Shown in pieces: positions 15,791-24,005 of a stretch of 64,000 nucleotides of DNA. This DNA is from Ruegeria arenilitoris (GTDB lineage: Bacteria > Pseudomonadota > Alphaproteobacteria > Rhodobacterales > Rhodobacteraceae). Both the position numbers and the translations under genes were made by a program. The notes under the pieces were generated by a model, which was not told the DNA's origin, made no database searches, and worked only from the letters and a program-made list of their open reading frames with translations. The number at the start of each line of letters is the position of its first letter. Within the stretch, counting starts at the first letter, position 1. The stretch covers positions 124,001 to 188,000 of the forward strand of contig NZ_WPZQ01000006.1 of NCBI RefSeq assembly GCF_013030265.1, written 5' to 3'.

Positions 15791-17239
15791 TCAGATGCTC
15801 AGGCAACAATATTTTAGTTCGAGATAGTCTTCGATCCCGTACTTTGATCCTTCGCGCCCCAGTCCGCTTTCCTTAATGCCACCAAATGGTGCCACTTCGG
15901 TAGAGATCAGACCCGTGTTTACTCCGACCATGCCATACTCAAGCTCTTCCATAAATTGCCAAACCTGCGACAGGTTTTGAGTGTAGACATATGATGCCAG
16001 CCCAAATTCGGTATCATTCGCAGCAGCGACGGCATCGCCAATCTCCGAGAACCGGAATACGGGCGCTAGTGGACCAAAGGTCTCTTCCCGCGCAACCGCC
16101 ATGTCCCGTGTTGCGCCCGTGATGACGGTCGGCTGAAAGAAGGTCCCGCCCAGCTCATGCTCTGAACCACCAGTAGAAATTTCTCCGCCTTTATCGACCG
16201 CATCAGCAATGTGCTCACGGACTTTGGAAACGGCTGCGGGTGTGATCAGCGGACCAATTGCCGAACCGTCTGTAAACCCGTCCCCAACGGGCAGCGCAGC
16301 AACCGCCTGTGTCAGCTTTTCGACAAAGGCATCATGGATACCATCCTGCACATAGAACCGATTGGTGCAGACGCAAGTTTGCCCGGCATTGCGGAATTTC
16401 GAGATCATCGCGCCTTCGACAGCCTTATCCAGATCAGCATCGTCACACACGATGAATGGCGCGTTGCCGCCCAATTCCAGTGACAACTTTTTGACTTGAT
16501 CAGCACCCTGCTGCATCAGGATTTTTCCAACACGGGTCGAACCAGTAAAGCTGATCTTACGCATCACAGGGTTTTCGCTGAACGCTTGGCCTATACCGAT
16601 GCTGTCGGTTGACGTCACAACTGAGAATACTCCCGGTGGGATGCCAGCCTCTTCTCCCAACTTCGCCATCGCCAGTGCAGATAAAGGCGTTTCGGCTGCA
16701 GGTTTAACCACCATGGCACAACCAGCGGCCAGCGCCGGGGCCACTTTGCGCGCGATCATCGCGTTTGGGAAGTTCCAAGGGGTAATAGCACCCACAACAC
16801 CAACGGGTTGTTTCATCACCACAATGCGCTTGTCGCGCTGATGGCCCGGAATCGTATCGCCGTAGACACGTTTGGCCTCTTCGCCGAACCATTCGACAAA
16901 GCTGGCACCATACATGATTTCGCCCTTGGCCTCGGCCAGTGGCTTGCCCATCTCAGCCGTCAGGATCGCACCCAGATCATCCACGTTTGCGACCATCAGG
17001 TCGAACCACTTGTGCAAGATTGCGGCACGTTCCTTGCCCGTTAGTGCGGCCCAGTCCTTTTGGGCAGATTGCGCGACGTCGATGGCCGCATTTGCGTCAG
17101 CAACCGAGCAGTCCGTAACCTGCGCAATAACCTCTCCGGTCGAAGGGTTCGTGACATCGAACCGGGTATCGCGCGCCGCCCATTCTCCGTTCAGATAGGC
17201 CGCTTCAATCAAAAGATCGGCACGCTTCAAAGTCAGCAT
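15791..17239 (-). CDS. gabD: succinate-semialdehyde dehydrogenase family (GabD-like)
   Basis: NAD(P)-dependent dehydrogenase of 482 residues, expected to oxidise succinic semialdehyde to succinate. It shows the full aldehyde dehydrogenase set: Asn156 in TPWNFPNA, Glu255 in LELGGNAPF, Cys289 in GQTCVCTNR, and FTGSTRVGK in the cofactor domain. The second Cys two residues after the catalytic one (CVC) is typical of GabD proteins. I use the ATG at 17239 with an AGGAG site; the longer frame has a non-homologous leader. It is last in the seven-gene minus-strand operon, 70 bases after the BCCT gene. In the trigonelline pathway this role is TgnE. Confidence 0.87.
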   Translation of the reverse strand: MLTLKRADLLIEAAYLNGEWAARDTRFDVTNPSTGEVIAQVTDCSVADANAAIDVAQSAQKDWAALTGKERAAILHKWFDLMVANVDDLGAILTAEMGKPLAEAKGEIMYGASFVEWFGEEAKRVYGDTIPGHQRDKRIVVMKQPVGVVGAITPWNFPNAMIARKVAPALAAGCAMVVKPAAETPLSALAMAKLGEEAGIPPGVFSVVTSTDSIGIGQAFSENPVMRKISFTGSTRVGKILMQQGADQVKKLSLELGGNAPFIVCDDADLDKAVEGAMISKFRNAGQTCVCTNRFYVQDGIHDAFVEKLTQAVAALPVGDGFTDGSAIGPLITPAAVSKVREHIADAVDKGGEISTGGSEHELGGTFFQPTVITGATRDMAVAREETFGPLAPVFRFSEIGDAVAAANDTEFGLASYVYTQNLSQVWQFMEELEYGMVGVNTGLISTEVAPFGGIKESGLGREGSKYGIEDYLELKYCCLSI

Positions 17240-17261
17240 TGGTGTCTCCTGTGTGATTGCA

Positions 17262-17287
17262 AACGGGCGAGGATGTCCCCGCCCGTT
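17262..17287 (-). other. intercistronic hairpin between the BCCT gene and gabD
   Basis: AACGGGCGAGG (17262-17272) faces CCCCGCCCGTT (17277-17287) with a four-base loop and one mismatch. On the minus-strand transcript it is followed by only a short T-run, so it could be a partial terminator or processing site that adjusts gabD expression relative to upstream genes. Confidence 0.5.
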
Positions 17288-17309
17288 CAAATTGGTTGGT
17301 GACGCCGGC

Positions 17310-18980
17310 TCAGGCGTGTAGATCACCGTCGAGCGCTGTTCCATCCGGTGCAACCTCGGACGAAACCGTGGTAGCCGAGCTGTCCTCGTAGAGGGACTTG
17401 ATGACACCCCATGCCATCAGGACCACGAGGATCGAGATCGGAAGCGCGGCTGCAATGGCGGCGGTTTGCAGGGCAGACAGGCCACCAGCGATCAGCAGAA
17501 CGGCAGCAACCAGACCTTGTGCAGCGCCCCACACGACGCGGTGCAATTTCGGCGGGTGCGCATTGCCCATAGACAAGATCGTGGTCACGACCAGAGTGCC
17601 CGAGTCCGAGCTTGTGATGAACCACGTCGCCAGCAGGAAGGTGGCCAGAGCCGAGATCAACCAGGACAGCGTGCCGTTGGAGGCCAACAGGTCAATCGTT
17701 CCGTAAAGCGTACCACCCAGGTTCCAACTATTGACCATTTCGATCAGGCCGGCGGTGCCGACACCATCTGCGGCATTCATTTCGATGAACAACGCGTTGC
17801 CGCTGAAGATCGAAATCCAGATGAAGGCCATGGTGGTGGGAACAAACATGGCGCCCAGCATGAATTCACGGATTGTACGCCCTTTGGAAATACGCGCTAC
17901 GAACATGCCCACAAAGGGTGCCCAGCTCAGCCACCAACCCCAATAGAACATGGTCCACGCACCTTGCCAGGCAACGTCGCCGGGCTCGGACGCGGTCCAG
18001 AAACCCATCGACCACAGACCGGTGGCATAGTCACCCATGGCGTTCATGAAGAATCCGATAAGCCACTGGGTCGGACCCGCGAACAGGAAGAACAGAACCA
18101 GCAGGATCGACAGGATGATGTTCCACTCCGACAGGATGCGGATGCCTTTACCGATCCCCGAAACCGCCGACAGGGTCGCAACGATCGAGATGCCAACGAC
18201 CAGCCCGACCTTGAGCATCGTGCTCGTGCCCGTGTTGAACAGAACGTTCAGTCCTTCGGCCATTTGCGTAACGCCTAGACCCATGGAGGTTGCGATACCA
18301 AACACCGTGCCGAACACGGCCAGCAGATCCACGGCGTGCCCGGCCGGTCCATAGATGCGGTCGCCCAGGATCGGGTACAGCGCCGAGCGGAAGGTCAGCG
18401 GCAGCTTTTTGCGGAAGGCAAAATACCCCAGCGCAAGACCCGTCATCGTATAGATTGCCCAGCCATGCAGACCCCAATGGAAGTTCGTGACGACCACCGC
18501 ATCAACGGCCCGCTGCATGTTCATTTCGGTGTGCCCAGCAGCGTCAGCGAACGGGTTGTTTGGATAACCCCAACCGGCCGCATTGTCGAAGTAGAACAAT
18601 GGCTCGGCGATTCCGAAGAACAGGATGCCTATGGAAACGCCCGCTGAAAACAGCATGGCGAACCATGAGAAGTTGGAGAATTCCGGCCGGCTGTCATCGT
18701 CGCCCAGGCGGATGGAACCGAACCGGCTGAACATCAGATATAGACAAACGAAGAACAGGATTACGACCGAACTGATATAGTACCAGCTCAGCGCGCCCTC
18801 GACCCATGAACGAACGCCTTTGTAGACACCGCTGGCGAAGTCGACGTTGAGAATAGTGAATAGCACAAAGGCCGCGATCATCGCTTTGGAAGCGATGCTC
18901 ATCCCGTTGTGCAACCCTTTGAATATCCCCTTGTCAGAGACCAGATGGTCACCACTATTGGGGGGCTGGATGTCAGCCAT
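17310..18980 (-). CDS. BCCT-family betaine/quaternary-amine transporter
   Basis: Secondary transporter of 556 residues with 12 predicted helices. Family landmarks: SAGVSIGILFFGIAEPLFYF, FHWGLHGWAIYTMTGLALGY, GLGVTQMAEGLNVLF, and the conserved MFYWGWWLSWAPFVGMFVAR ISKGRTIREF core with its betaine-binding tryptophan cluster. BCCT carriers import quaternary ammonium compounds such as betaine, carnitine or DMSP; pyridinium betaines would fit. The ATG at 18980 has GGGAGGA upstream. It lies 66 bases after the aldehyde dehydrogenase gene and 70 before gabD. There is no long regulatory C-terminal tail, so a catabolic rather than osmotic role is likely. Confidence 0.9.
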   Translation of the reverse strand: MADIQPPNSGDHLVSDKGIFKGLHNGMSIASKAMIAAFVLFTILNVDFASGVYKGVRSWVEGALSWYYISSVVILFFVCLYLMFSRFGSIRLGDDDSRPEFSNFSWFAMLFSAGVSIGILFFGIAEPLFYFDNAAGWGYPNNPFADAAGHTEMNMQRAVDAVVVTNFHWGLHGWAIYTMTGLALGYFAFRKKLPLTFRSALYPILGDRIYGPAGHAVDLLAVFGTVFGIATSMGLGVTQMAEGLNVLFNTGTSTMLKVGLVVGISIVATLSAVSGIGKGIRILSEWNIILSILLVLFFLFAGPTQWLIGFFMNAMGDYATGLWSMGFWTASEPGDVAWQGAWTMFYWGWWLSWAPFVGMFVARISKGRTIREFMLGAMFVPTTMAFIWISIFSGNALFIEMNAADGVGTAGLIEMVNSWNLGGTLYGTIDLLASNGTLSWLISALATFLLATWFITSSDSGTLVVTTILSMGNAHPPKLHRVVWGAAQGLVAAVLLIAGGLSALQTAAIAAALPISILVVLMAWGVIKSLYEDSSATTVSSEVAPDGTALDGDLHA

Positions 18981-19046
18981 GTTGGTATTCCTCCCATTGA
19001 CAGATAAACGCACCGCTTGCCCTTGTTCGCGGTGAAGAGTTTCAGA

Positions 19047-20510
19047 TCAGCGCATGACAAACGGATCCGGGATCGGATCGTCACTGGTGCGCAGCCAGAC
19101 TGATTTGATCTTGGTGTAATCCAGTGCGGCCTGCAGTCCGCCCTCGCGCCCATGACCCGAAAGACCATGACCTCCGAACGGAGCGATGGGGCTGACGGCA
19201 CGATATGTGTTGACCCAGACGATGCCCGCCCGAATGGCGCGGATCATGCGATGCGCACGGGTCAGGTTCTGGGTGAAGAGGCCCGAGGCCAACCCGAATT
19301 TCGTGTCATTCGCGATTGCAATGGCTTCTGCTTCGGTTTCAAACGTGGTCACTGACAGAACAGGCCCAAAGAACTCATTGGTCAGGCTGTCCGCATCCGG
19401 TACGTCCGAGCAATCCAGAATGGTCGGGGGAAAAAAGAACCCGTCGCGGTCAATTGGCTTACCACCTGTTACCAGTTTGGCTCCCTGCGCAATCGATCGC
19501 TCGATCAGACCAACTGCGACGTCTCGCTGACGCTTTGTGCACAGCGGGCCAACCTCGGTCGCCATATCATCTGGTGCTCCGATAATGACAGCCTCGGCCT
19601 TTTCCTTGAGCCGTGCCAGAAACGCGTCTTTGATCGAGGCCTGCACTACGAGGCGCGAGCCCGCAACGCAGCTCTGGCCGGTGGCAGCAAAGATTCCCGA
19701 CACCTGCGCATTCACGGCGCTTTCCATATCGGCGTCCTCAAAGACGATAAACGGGGACTTGCCACCCAGTTCCAGCGAGGTTGAGGCCAGATTTTCAGCC
19801 GAGTTGCGCACAATGTGACGCGCTGTTTCGGGCCCGCCCGTAAAGGCGACATGGGCAACTTTCGGATGGCTGGTTAACGTGGCCCCCGCCACAGGACCAC
19901 CGGTAATGATGTTCAAGACGCCCTTGGGGAACCCGGCCTCATCGAAGATGCGCGCAAATTCCAGCATCGGCGCGGGCCCTTCTTCCGAGGCTTTCAGGAC
20001 GACCGTGCATCCCGCCGCCAAGGCCGGACCAATTTTGACCGCCGACAGAAAAAGCTGAGAGTTCCACGGCACAATAGCGGCCACAACACCGATTGGTTCA
20101 CGGTGCAGCCACACCTCCATATCCGGTTTGTCGATCGGCAGATGCGCGCCTTCGATCTTGTCGGCCAGCCCCGCATAGTACCGGTAATATTCGGCTACAT
20201 AGGCAATCTGCGCCGATGTCTCGCGGATGATCTTGCCGGTATCGCGGGTCTCCAACTCGGCCAGACGCGGAGCGTTTTGCGCGATCAGGTCGGCCAGACG
20301 GTGCAGCAGCTTACCGCGCGCTGTTGCGGTCATACCCGCCCATTCGGGCGAGAAGAATGCCTGATCAGCAGCTTCAACAGCTTGATTGACGTCCTCGGCA
20401 CTTGCGTCGGGCATCCTGGCCCAGACCGCGCCTGTGGCCGGATCCAGACTGTCGAACTGCCCTGACCCATCCGAGAACGCGCCGTCGATATACTGTTGAA
20501 ACTGCTGCAT
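19047..20510 (-). CDS. NAD-dependent aldehyde dehydrogenase
   Basis: Aldehyde dehydrogenase of 487 residues, distinct from the GabD-type gene nearby. Catalytic residues are in place: Asn150 (IVPWNSQ), Glu247 (LELGGKSPF) and Cys281 (TGQSCVAGS). The closest look is to the betaine-aldehyde/phenylacetaldehyde branch. It starts 14 bases after the LLM monooxygenase gene. In the trigonelline pathway an aldehyde dehydrogenase (TgnC) oxidises the ring-opened intermediate to a methylene-succinate, and this gene would take that role. The assignment of substrate is inference from the cluster; betaine aldehyde is an alternative, but no choline dehydrogenase is encoded here. Confidence 0.85.
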   Translation of the reverse strand: MQQFQQYIDGAFSDGSGQFDSLDPATGAVWARMPDASAEDVNQAVEAADQAFFSPEWAGMTATARGKLLHRLADLIAQNAPRLAELETRDTGKIIRETSAQIAYVAEYYRYYAGLADKIEGAHLPIDKPDMEVWLHREPIGVVAAIVPWNSQLFLSAVKIGPALAAGCTVVLKASEEGPAPMLEFARIFDEAGFPKGVLNIITGGPVAGATLTSHPKVAHVAFTGGPETARHIVRNSAENLASTSLELGGKSPFIVFEDADMESAVNAQVSGIFAATGQSCVAGSRLVVQASIKDAFLARLKEKAEAVIIGAPDDMATEVGPLCTKRQRDVAVGLIERSIAQGAKLVTGGKPIDRDGFFFPPTILDCSDVPDADSLTNEFFGPVLSVTTFETEAEAIAIANDTKFGLASGLFTQNLTRAHRMIRAIRAGIVWVNTYRAVSPIAPFGGHGLSGHGREGGLQAALDYTKIKSVWLRTSDDPIPDPFVMR

Positions 20511-20524
20511 TTTACGTCATTCCC

Positions 20525-21562
20525 TTACTGAAACGCCGGCATGACGTCTTTGATGAACCGCTCCAGCGAGGCTTTCTTGCGCTCGAACGGCATGCTTGAA
20601 TCGATCCAGAACGAGTATTCGTCGTACCCAAGCTCTTCGCTAATGCGGAGGCGGTCGATGACGGTATCAGCGGTGCCGATGACCAGATCACGCTCCATGT
20701 TTTCGGGAGTATAAAATGGATGCGCGGCGATATCTTCGTCGCTCAGCGGGTCGATCAGACCTTGCGTGATATCCCGTTTGTTCATGAACCAGGCACCGAA
20801 ATAGCAATAGAAGCGGTTCAGCTCGATCGCCGCCTGTTTCACGTCCGCCTCATCTTCGGCCACATAGGTATGACGCAGAAGCATGATGTTCGGCCGCGCA
20901 ATATCCGGGAATTTCTCGCAGGCCGCGTTGAATTTGGACATAAGGTCTGCGACCTCATCATCGCCATTCCAAAGCGGTGTCACTTGAACGTTGCAGCCAT
21001 TCTGGACCGCGAATTCGTGGCTGTTCGGATCACGGGCCGCAACCCAGATCGGGGGACCATCCTGCTGCAATGGCAACGGTGCAGAGGTCGTTTTCGGGAA
21101 CTGGTGGAACTCACCCTCATGCGCGTAATCACCCTTCCACAGATTCTGAACGGCAGGAATGAGCTCGCGCATGCGCTGACCGGCTTCCCACGCATCCATG
21201 CCGGGCATGATGCGCTCATACTCAAAGCTGTAGGCCCCGCGCGCGATGCCAAGATCCAGACGCCCGTCGGTGATGATATCGGCCATCGCCGCTTCACCCG
21301 CCAGACGGATCGGATGCCAGAACGGAGCGATCACTGTACCCGTCCCAAGCCGCACGTTCTTGGTGTGTCGCGCGACATCGACCAGATTCAGAAACGGGTT
21401 CGGCGCGATGGTAAAGTTCATCCCGTGGTGTTCACCGGTCCAGACCGCATGCATTCCGCCTTCGTCGGCGATTTTGCACAGCTGAATGAACTCATCATAC
21501 AGCTGCTTCTGGTCCTGATCCGGAGAGATCCGCTCCATATGCGCAAAGAGTGAGAATTTCAT
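20525..21562 (-). CDS. LLM-class flavin-dependent monooxygenase (luciferase fold)
   Basis: Oxygenase component of a two-component flavin monooxygenase, 345 residues. Bacterial-luciferase landmarks: the start MKFSLFAHME, AVWTGEHHGMNFTIAPNPFL, VRLGTGTVIAPFWHPIRLAG, DIITDGRLDLGIARG and PIWVAARDPNSHEFA. It uses reduced flavin from the reductase encoded six bases upstream. In Acinetobacter the analogous TgnB cleaves the pyridine ring of trigonelline with TgnA. The downstream aldehyde dehydrogenase starts 14 bases later. The family cannot be resolved to substrate from motifs alone; ring cleavage of a pyridinium betaine is inferred from the whole cluster. Confidence 0.86.
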   Translation of the reverse strand: MKFSLFAHMERISPDQDQKQLYDEFIQLCKIADEGGMHAVWTGEHHGMNFTIAPNPFLNLVDVARHTKNVRLGTGTVIAPFWHPIRLAGEAAMADIITDGRLDLGIARGAYSFEYERIMPGMDAWEAGQRMRELIPAVQNLWKGDYAHEGEFHQFPKTTSAPLPLQQDGPPIWVAARDPNSHEFAVQNGCNVQVTPLWNGDDEVADLMSKFNAACEKFPDIARPNIMLLRHTYVAEDEADVKQAAIELNRFYCYFGAWFMNKRDITQGLIDPLSDEDIAAHPFYTPENMERDLVIGTADTVIDRLRISEELGYDEYSFWIDSSMPFERKKASLERFIKDVMPAFQ

Positions 21563-21568
21563 GCCAAG

Positions 21569-22504
21569 TTAGCTCCCCGCAGTGAGTGGTTTGACTTCGC
21601 CACTCACCTCATTTCCGTAATACACCCCGAAATTCCCGATGCGACTTTCTTTGGCGAACCGCTCGAGCATGGTGCAGATGGCCGGATCGGCGATATCCAT
21701 CAGTGTGGACTCGCTGATCCCGGTGAAAACACCATTTTCCGGATCGCCATCATCGGCCTGACACAGGAACGAGATGTGTTGAAGTTTGCGCGCTTCATCC
21801 TGATAAACTGAGTAGATAAACCCCGGCTCCGCCTGTACGCCGCTCTCGCTGATTAGACGGCCCAGGGCGGCGTTGGCACCATCGGCAACATCATCGGTGG
21901 ACGGGATTGTCAGGCGGCCATTGCCGTCACCCTGCAGCAAGATTTTCCCATCCCGTTCGATCAGGGCGGACACGACCAATCCTGTCCGTTTGCTCAGGGC
22001 CTTGGCTTCGGCAGCGGGGGTTACATAAGCACCCCGGGCATAGCCCAAGCCAGGTGCAATATTGTGATCAAAGGCTTTGACTTCACCGACCAAGATCAAG
22101 TGGTCGCCTGCATCAACGGTTCTGGACATGTCACAGTCGAACCAGGCCGATACGTCATCTAGGATCGGCGATCCGTTGGGGCCAGGCTGCCAGTCAACTG
22201 TCGCGAACCGATCCTCGACCGGGCGGGCAAAGGTGTTCGACACCTCGATCTGGCCTTCGGACAGAATGTTGATCGCGAATTTCGATGTATTCGCGAAGGT
22301 TTCATAGTTGCTTGAGGTGTTGGCAAGACACACCAGCACCAAAGGCGGCTCGAGAGAAACCGAGGCAAAGGAATTTGCGGTAAAGCCCAGCGGGTTTCCG
22401 CCCTCATCATGTGCGGTCACGACAGTGACACCGGTCATATAAGTGCCAAACGCGTTGCGCAGGGCGCGCGGGTTGCTCAGCATGCGCGGGTCGAATTCGA
22501 TCAT
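21569..22504 (-). CDS. flavin reductase with degenerate Nudix-like C-terminal domain
   Basis: Two-domain protein of 311 residues. Residues about 10-165 are a flavin reductase (RutF/HpaC type): MTGVTVVTAHDEGGNPLGFT, then ANSFASVSLEPPLVLVCL, with DHLILVGEV near 134-142. It would supply reduced FMN/FAD to the monooxygenase encoded next. Residues about 172-285 resemble a Nudix fold (GLVVSALIERDGKILLQGDG, then LTIPSTDD, then LGRLISESGV). The REx2EE core of the Nudix box is lost, so that domain is probably not catalytic. Its ATG overlaps the hydrolase stop (ATGA, 22501-22504). Single-domain reductases of this family are about 170 residues, so the tail nearly doubles it. Confidence 0.82.
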   Translation of the reverse strand: MIEFDPRMLSNPRALRNAFGTYMTGVTVVTAHDEGGNPLGFTANSFASVSLEPPLVLVCLANTSSNYETFANTSKFAINILSEGQIEVSNTFARPVEDRFATVDWQPGPNGSPILDDVSAWFDCDMSRTVDAGDHLILVGEVKAFDHNIAPGLGYARGAYVTPAAEAKALSKRTGLVVSALIERDGKILLQGDGNGRLTIPSTDDVADGANAALGRLISESGVQAEPGFIYSVYQDEARKLQHISFLCQADDGDPENGVFTGISESTLMDIADPAICTMLERFAKESRIGNFGVYYGNEVSGEVKPLTAGS

Positions 22505-23328
22505 TTTGGGTCAACCTCTTCCGATGGGGTTTGCAACCAGGCTTCCAAAGCTGCATTCACGGTTTCCGGCGCGGTCAGATTCACCATGTGCCGGTGATTT
22601 TCGATCACGATGGCCGTCCCGTACGGCGCGGCCTCTGCCATTGCGTAAGACATGGCCGGCGTCGAATTCGGATCGCCATCCCCGGTCAGGGCCAGCAGTG
22701 GACAGGCAATTGTCCCGAACCCTTTCGCATACAGGGCATCGCCGCGTGCAAAAGCGTTATAGGCGGTGGCGTAGCCTTCGATATTAACGGCTGAAAGCCA
22801 TGCCGCAACATCGTCACGCGCAGCCTGTTCGACAGGCGTCTCACCAAACCAACGCCGCAGCGGGGTTTCGACGTCAAAAGATCCGGTGCCGATCAGCTTG
22901 GCACGCTCGATTACGGATTTGCTTGAAGCCTTGTCTCTGCAGAATACTCCGTTCAGCAGCGCGACCCGCTCAACCCGGCCCGGGTTGCGGACAGCAAATC
23001 CGCCAGCAATCAAAGCGCCCATTGAATGGCCTGCAAGATTGATACGCTGCAGCTTCAGTGCATCCAGAACCGCCAGCAGCCAATCCAGAAACACCGGCAG
23101 TTCAGAACCTGCTGCGATCTGATCGCTGCTGCCATGGCCGGGCATATCCAGCGCAATCACATGGTGCGTTTGTTCGAGAAACTCGATCTGAGGACCCCAC
23201 GCCGCCGATTGCATGCCCACGCCATGGATCAGCACAACGGGGGCAGCTTTCCCGACGTGGGAAAGCCCCGCCTCGCGATAGGCGACAGTGCCGAACGGCT
23301 TAGACAGCTGCAGGGTTGTCGACGTCAT
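22501..23328 (-). CDS. alpha/beta-fold hydrolase
   Basis: Hydrolase of 275 residues. Visible catalytic elements: oxyanion loop HGVGM (35-39), nucleophile elbow GHSMGA with Ser102, an acid candidate Asp217 or Asp219 (LTGDGDP), and His247 (NHRHMVNL). The ATG at 23328 has an AGGA nearby; it overlaps the AA_synth gene end by 29 bases, and its stop overlaps the flavin reductase start. In vitamin B6 and trigonelline catabolism an alpha/beta hydrolase hydrolyses an N-acyl-aminomethylene-succinate to succinic semialdehyde, CO2, an amine and a carboxylate (TgnD-type reaction). That role is inferred from the gene set. Confidence 0.82.
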   Translation of the reverse strand: MTSTTLQLSKPFGTVAYREAGLSHVGKAAPVVLIHGVGMQSAAWGPQIEFLEQTHHVIALDMPGHGSSDQIAAGSELPVFLDWLLAVLDALKLQRINLAGHSMGALIAGGFAVRNPGRVERVALLNGVFCRDKASSKSVIERAKLIGTGSFDVETPLRRWFGETPVEQAARDDVAAWLSAVNIEGYATAYNAFARGDALYAKGFGTIACPLLALTGDGDPNSTPAMSYAMAEAAPYGTAIVIENHRHMVNLTAPETVNAALEAWLQTPSEEVDPK

Positions 23329-23902
23329 GACCCAGTTCCTTGAGATCCTGATAACGGTCACCGATACGGTGATGCGGGCGACCACCGATCGAGGCACCAA
23401 GCGCGATCATGATCTCATCCGGCGCGGGCGCGTCTGCCACTTGCAACTGAATGGTCAGGTAGTGGCTGCGCCGACCGCCGTCGTTCTTGTCCATCAGCGG
23501 GATTTGCATCGAGGCATTTGCCGGGCCACGCGTGTTGGTGAACGCCAGATAGGATTTTGCGCCAACCGCCTCACGATAAAAGTTACCAAAACGCAGGGTG
23601 TGGATCAGCGCCGAACCATGTTCGACTTCGCCATTTACACCAACGATCGCAGCCTTGCCGTACGCTTCGACCTTGTCCCCGCCACCTGCGGCGTCGAGCA
23701 CCATGTCGGTCAACAAGCTGCCAAGGCCCGGTGCACAATCGTGAATCTCAGGCTTCAGATCGTCAACAAAACCACGGCCAGCCCACGGGTTCCGGATCAC
23801 CGCAATCGCTGCAATCATCTTCAATGGCTGCTCGGCGACCTTGCCCCCTTCGATCAGGGTGTTTTCTACGTGCAGCAGTGTTTTTCGGATTTCGGCGGGC
23901 AT
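23300..23902 (-). CDS. AA_synth (DUF1185) family protein
   Basis: First gene of the minus-strand catabolic operon, 200 residues. It matches the family called amino acid synthesis (PF06684), whose true reaction is not known to me: MPAEIRKTLLHVENTLIEGG, then AAIAVIRNPWAGRG, VEAYGKAAIVGVNGEVEHGS, and a C-terminal GRPHHRIGDRYQD. I use the ATG at 23902 with an AAGGA site; the longer frame runs into the palindromic operator. The name should not be taken as function. It has no counterpart in the classical trigonelline pathway as I know it, so its step here is open. Confidence 0.8.
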   Translation of the reverse strand: MPAEIRKTLLHVENTLIEGGKVAEQPLKMIAAIAVIRNPWAGRGFVDDLKPEIHDCAPGLGSLLTDMVLDAAGGGDKVEAYGKAAIVGVNGEVEHGSALIHTLRFGNFYREAVGAKSYLAFTNTRGPANASMQIPLMDKNDGGRRSHYLTIQLQVADAPAPDEIMIALGASIGGRPHHRIGDRYQDLKELGHDVDNPAAV

Positions 23903-23934
23903 GTCGGTATTCCTTGCGATTCGTTGCGTTGTAA

Positions 23935-23948
23935 GATGGTATACCATC
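23935..23948. promoter_or_regulatory. perfect palindrome, probable GntR-family operator
   Basis: GATGGTATACCATC is a perfect 14-base palindrome in the 103-base divergent spacer between the AA_synth gene and the gntR gene. A second half-site-like ATACCA follows at once and another ATACC at 23965. TGGTATACCA-type cores are typical for FadR/FCD-branch GntR regulators. Repression of both genes until an inducer binds is inferred. Confidence 0.65.
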
Positions 23949-24005
23949 ATACCAACTGTCAATCATACCTTGTGCAAAAAATGCCAAACCGATAGCGTCG
24001 CTGCC

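Noticed and set aside
15791-20510. Choline-to-glycine-betaine (bet) operon: BCCT carrier plus betaine-aldehyde-like dehydrogenase
   Set aside because: No choline dehydrogenase or BetI-type regulator is present, while a flavin reductase, an LLM monooxygenase and a hydrolase are, so a ring-cleavage catabolic reading fits better.
23288-23995. 235-codon plus-strand ORF opposite the AA_synth gene
   Set aside because: Antisense shadow of AA_synth and crosses the operator palindrome; no domain.
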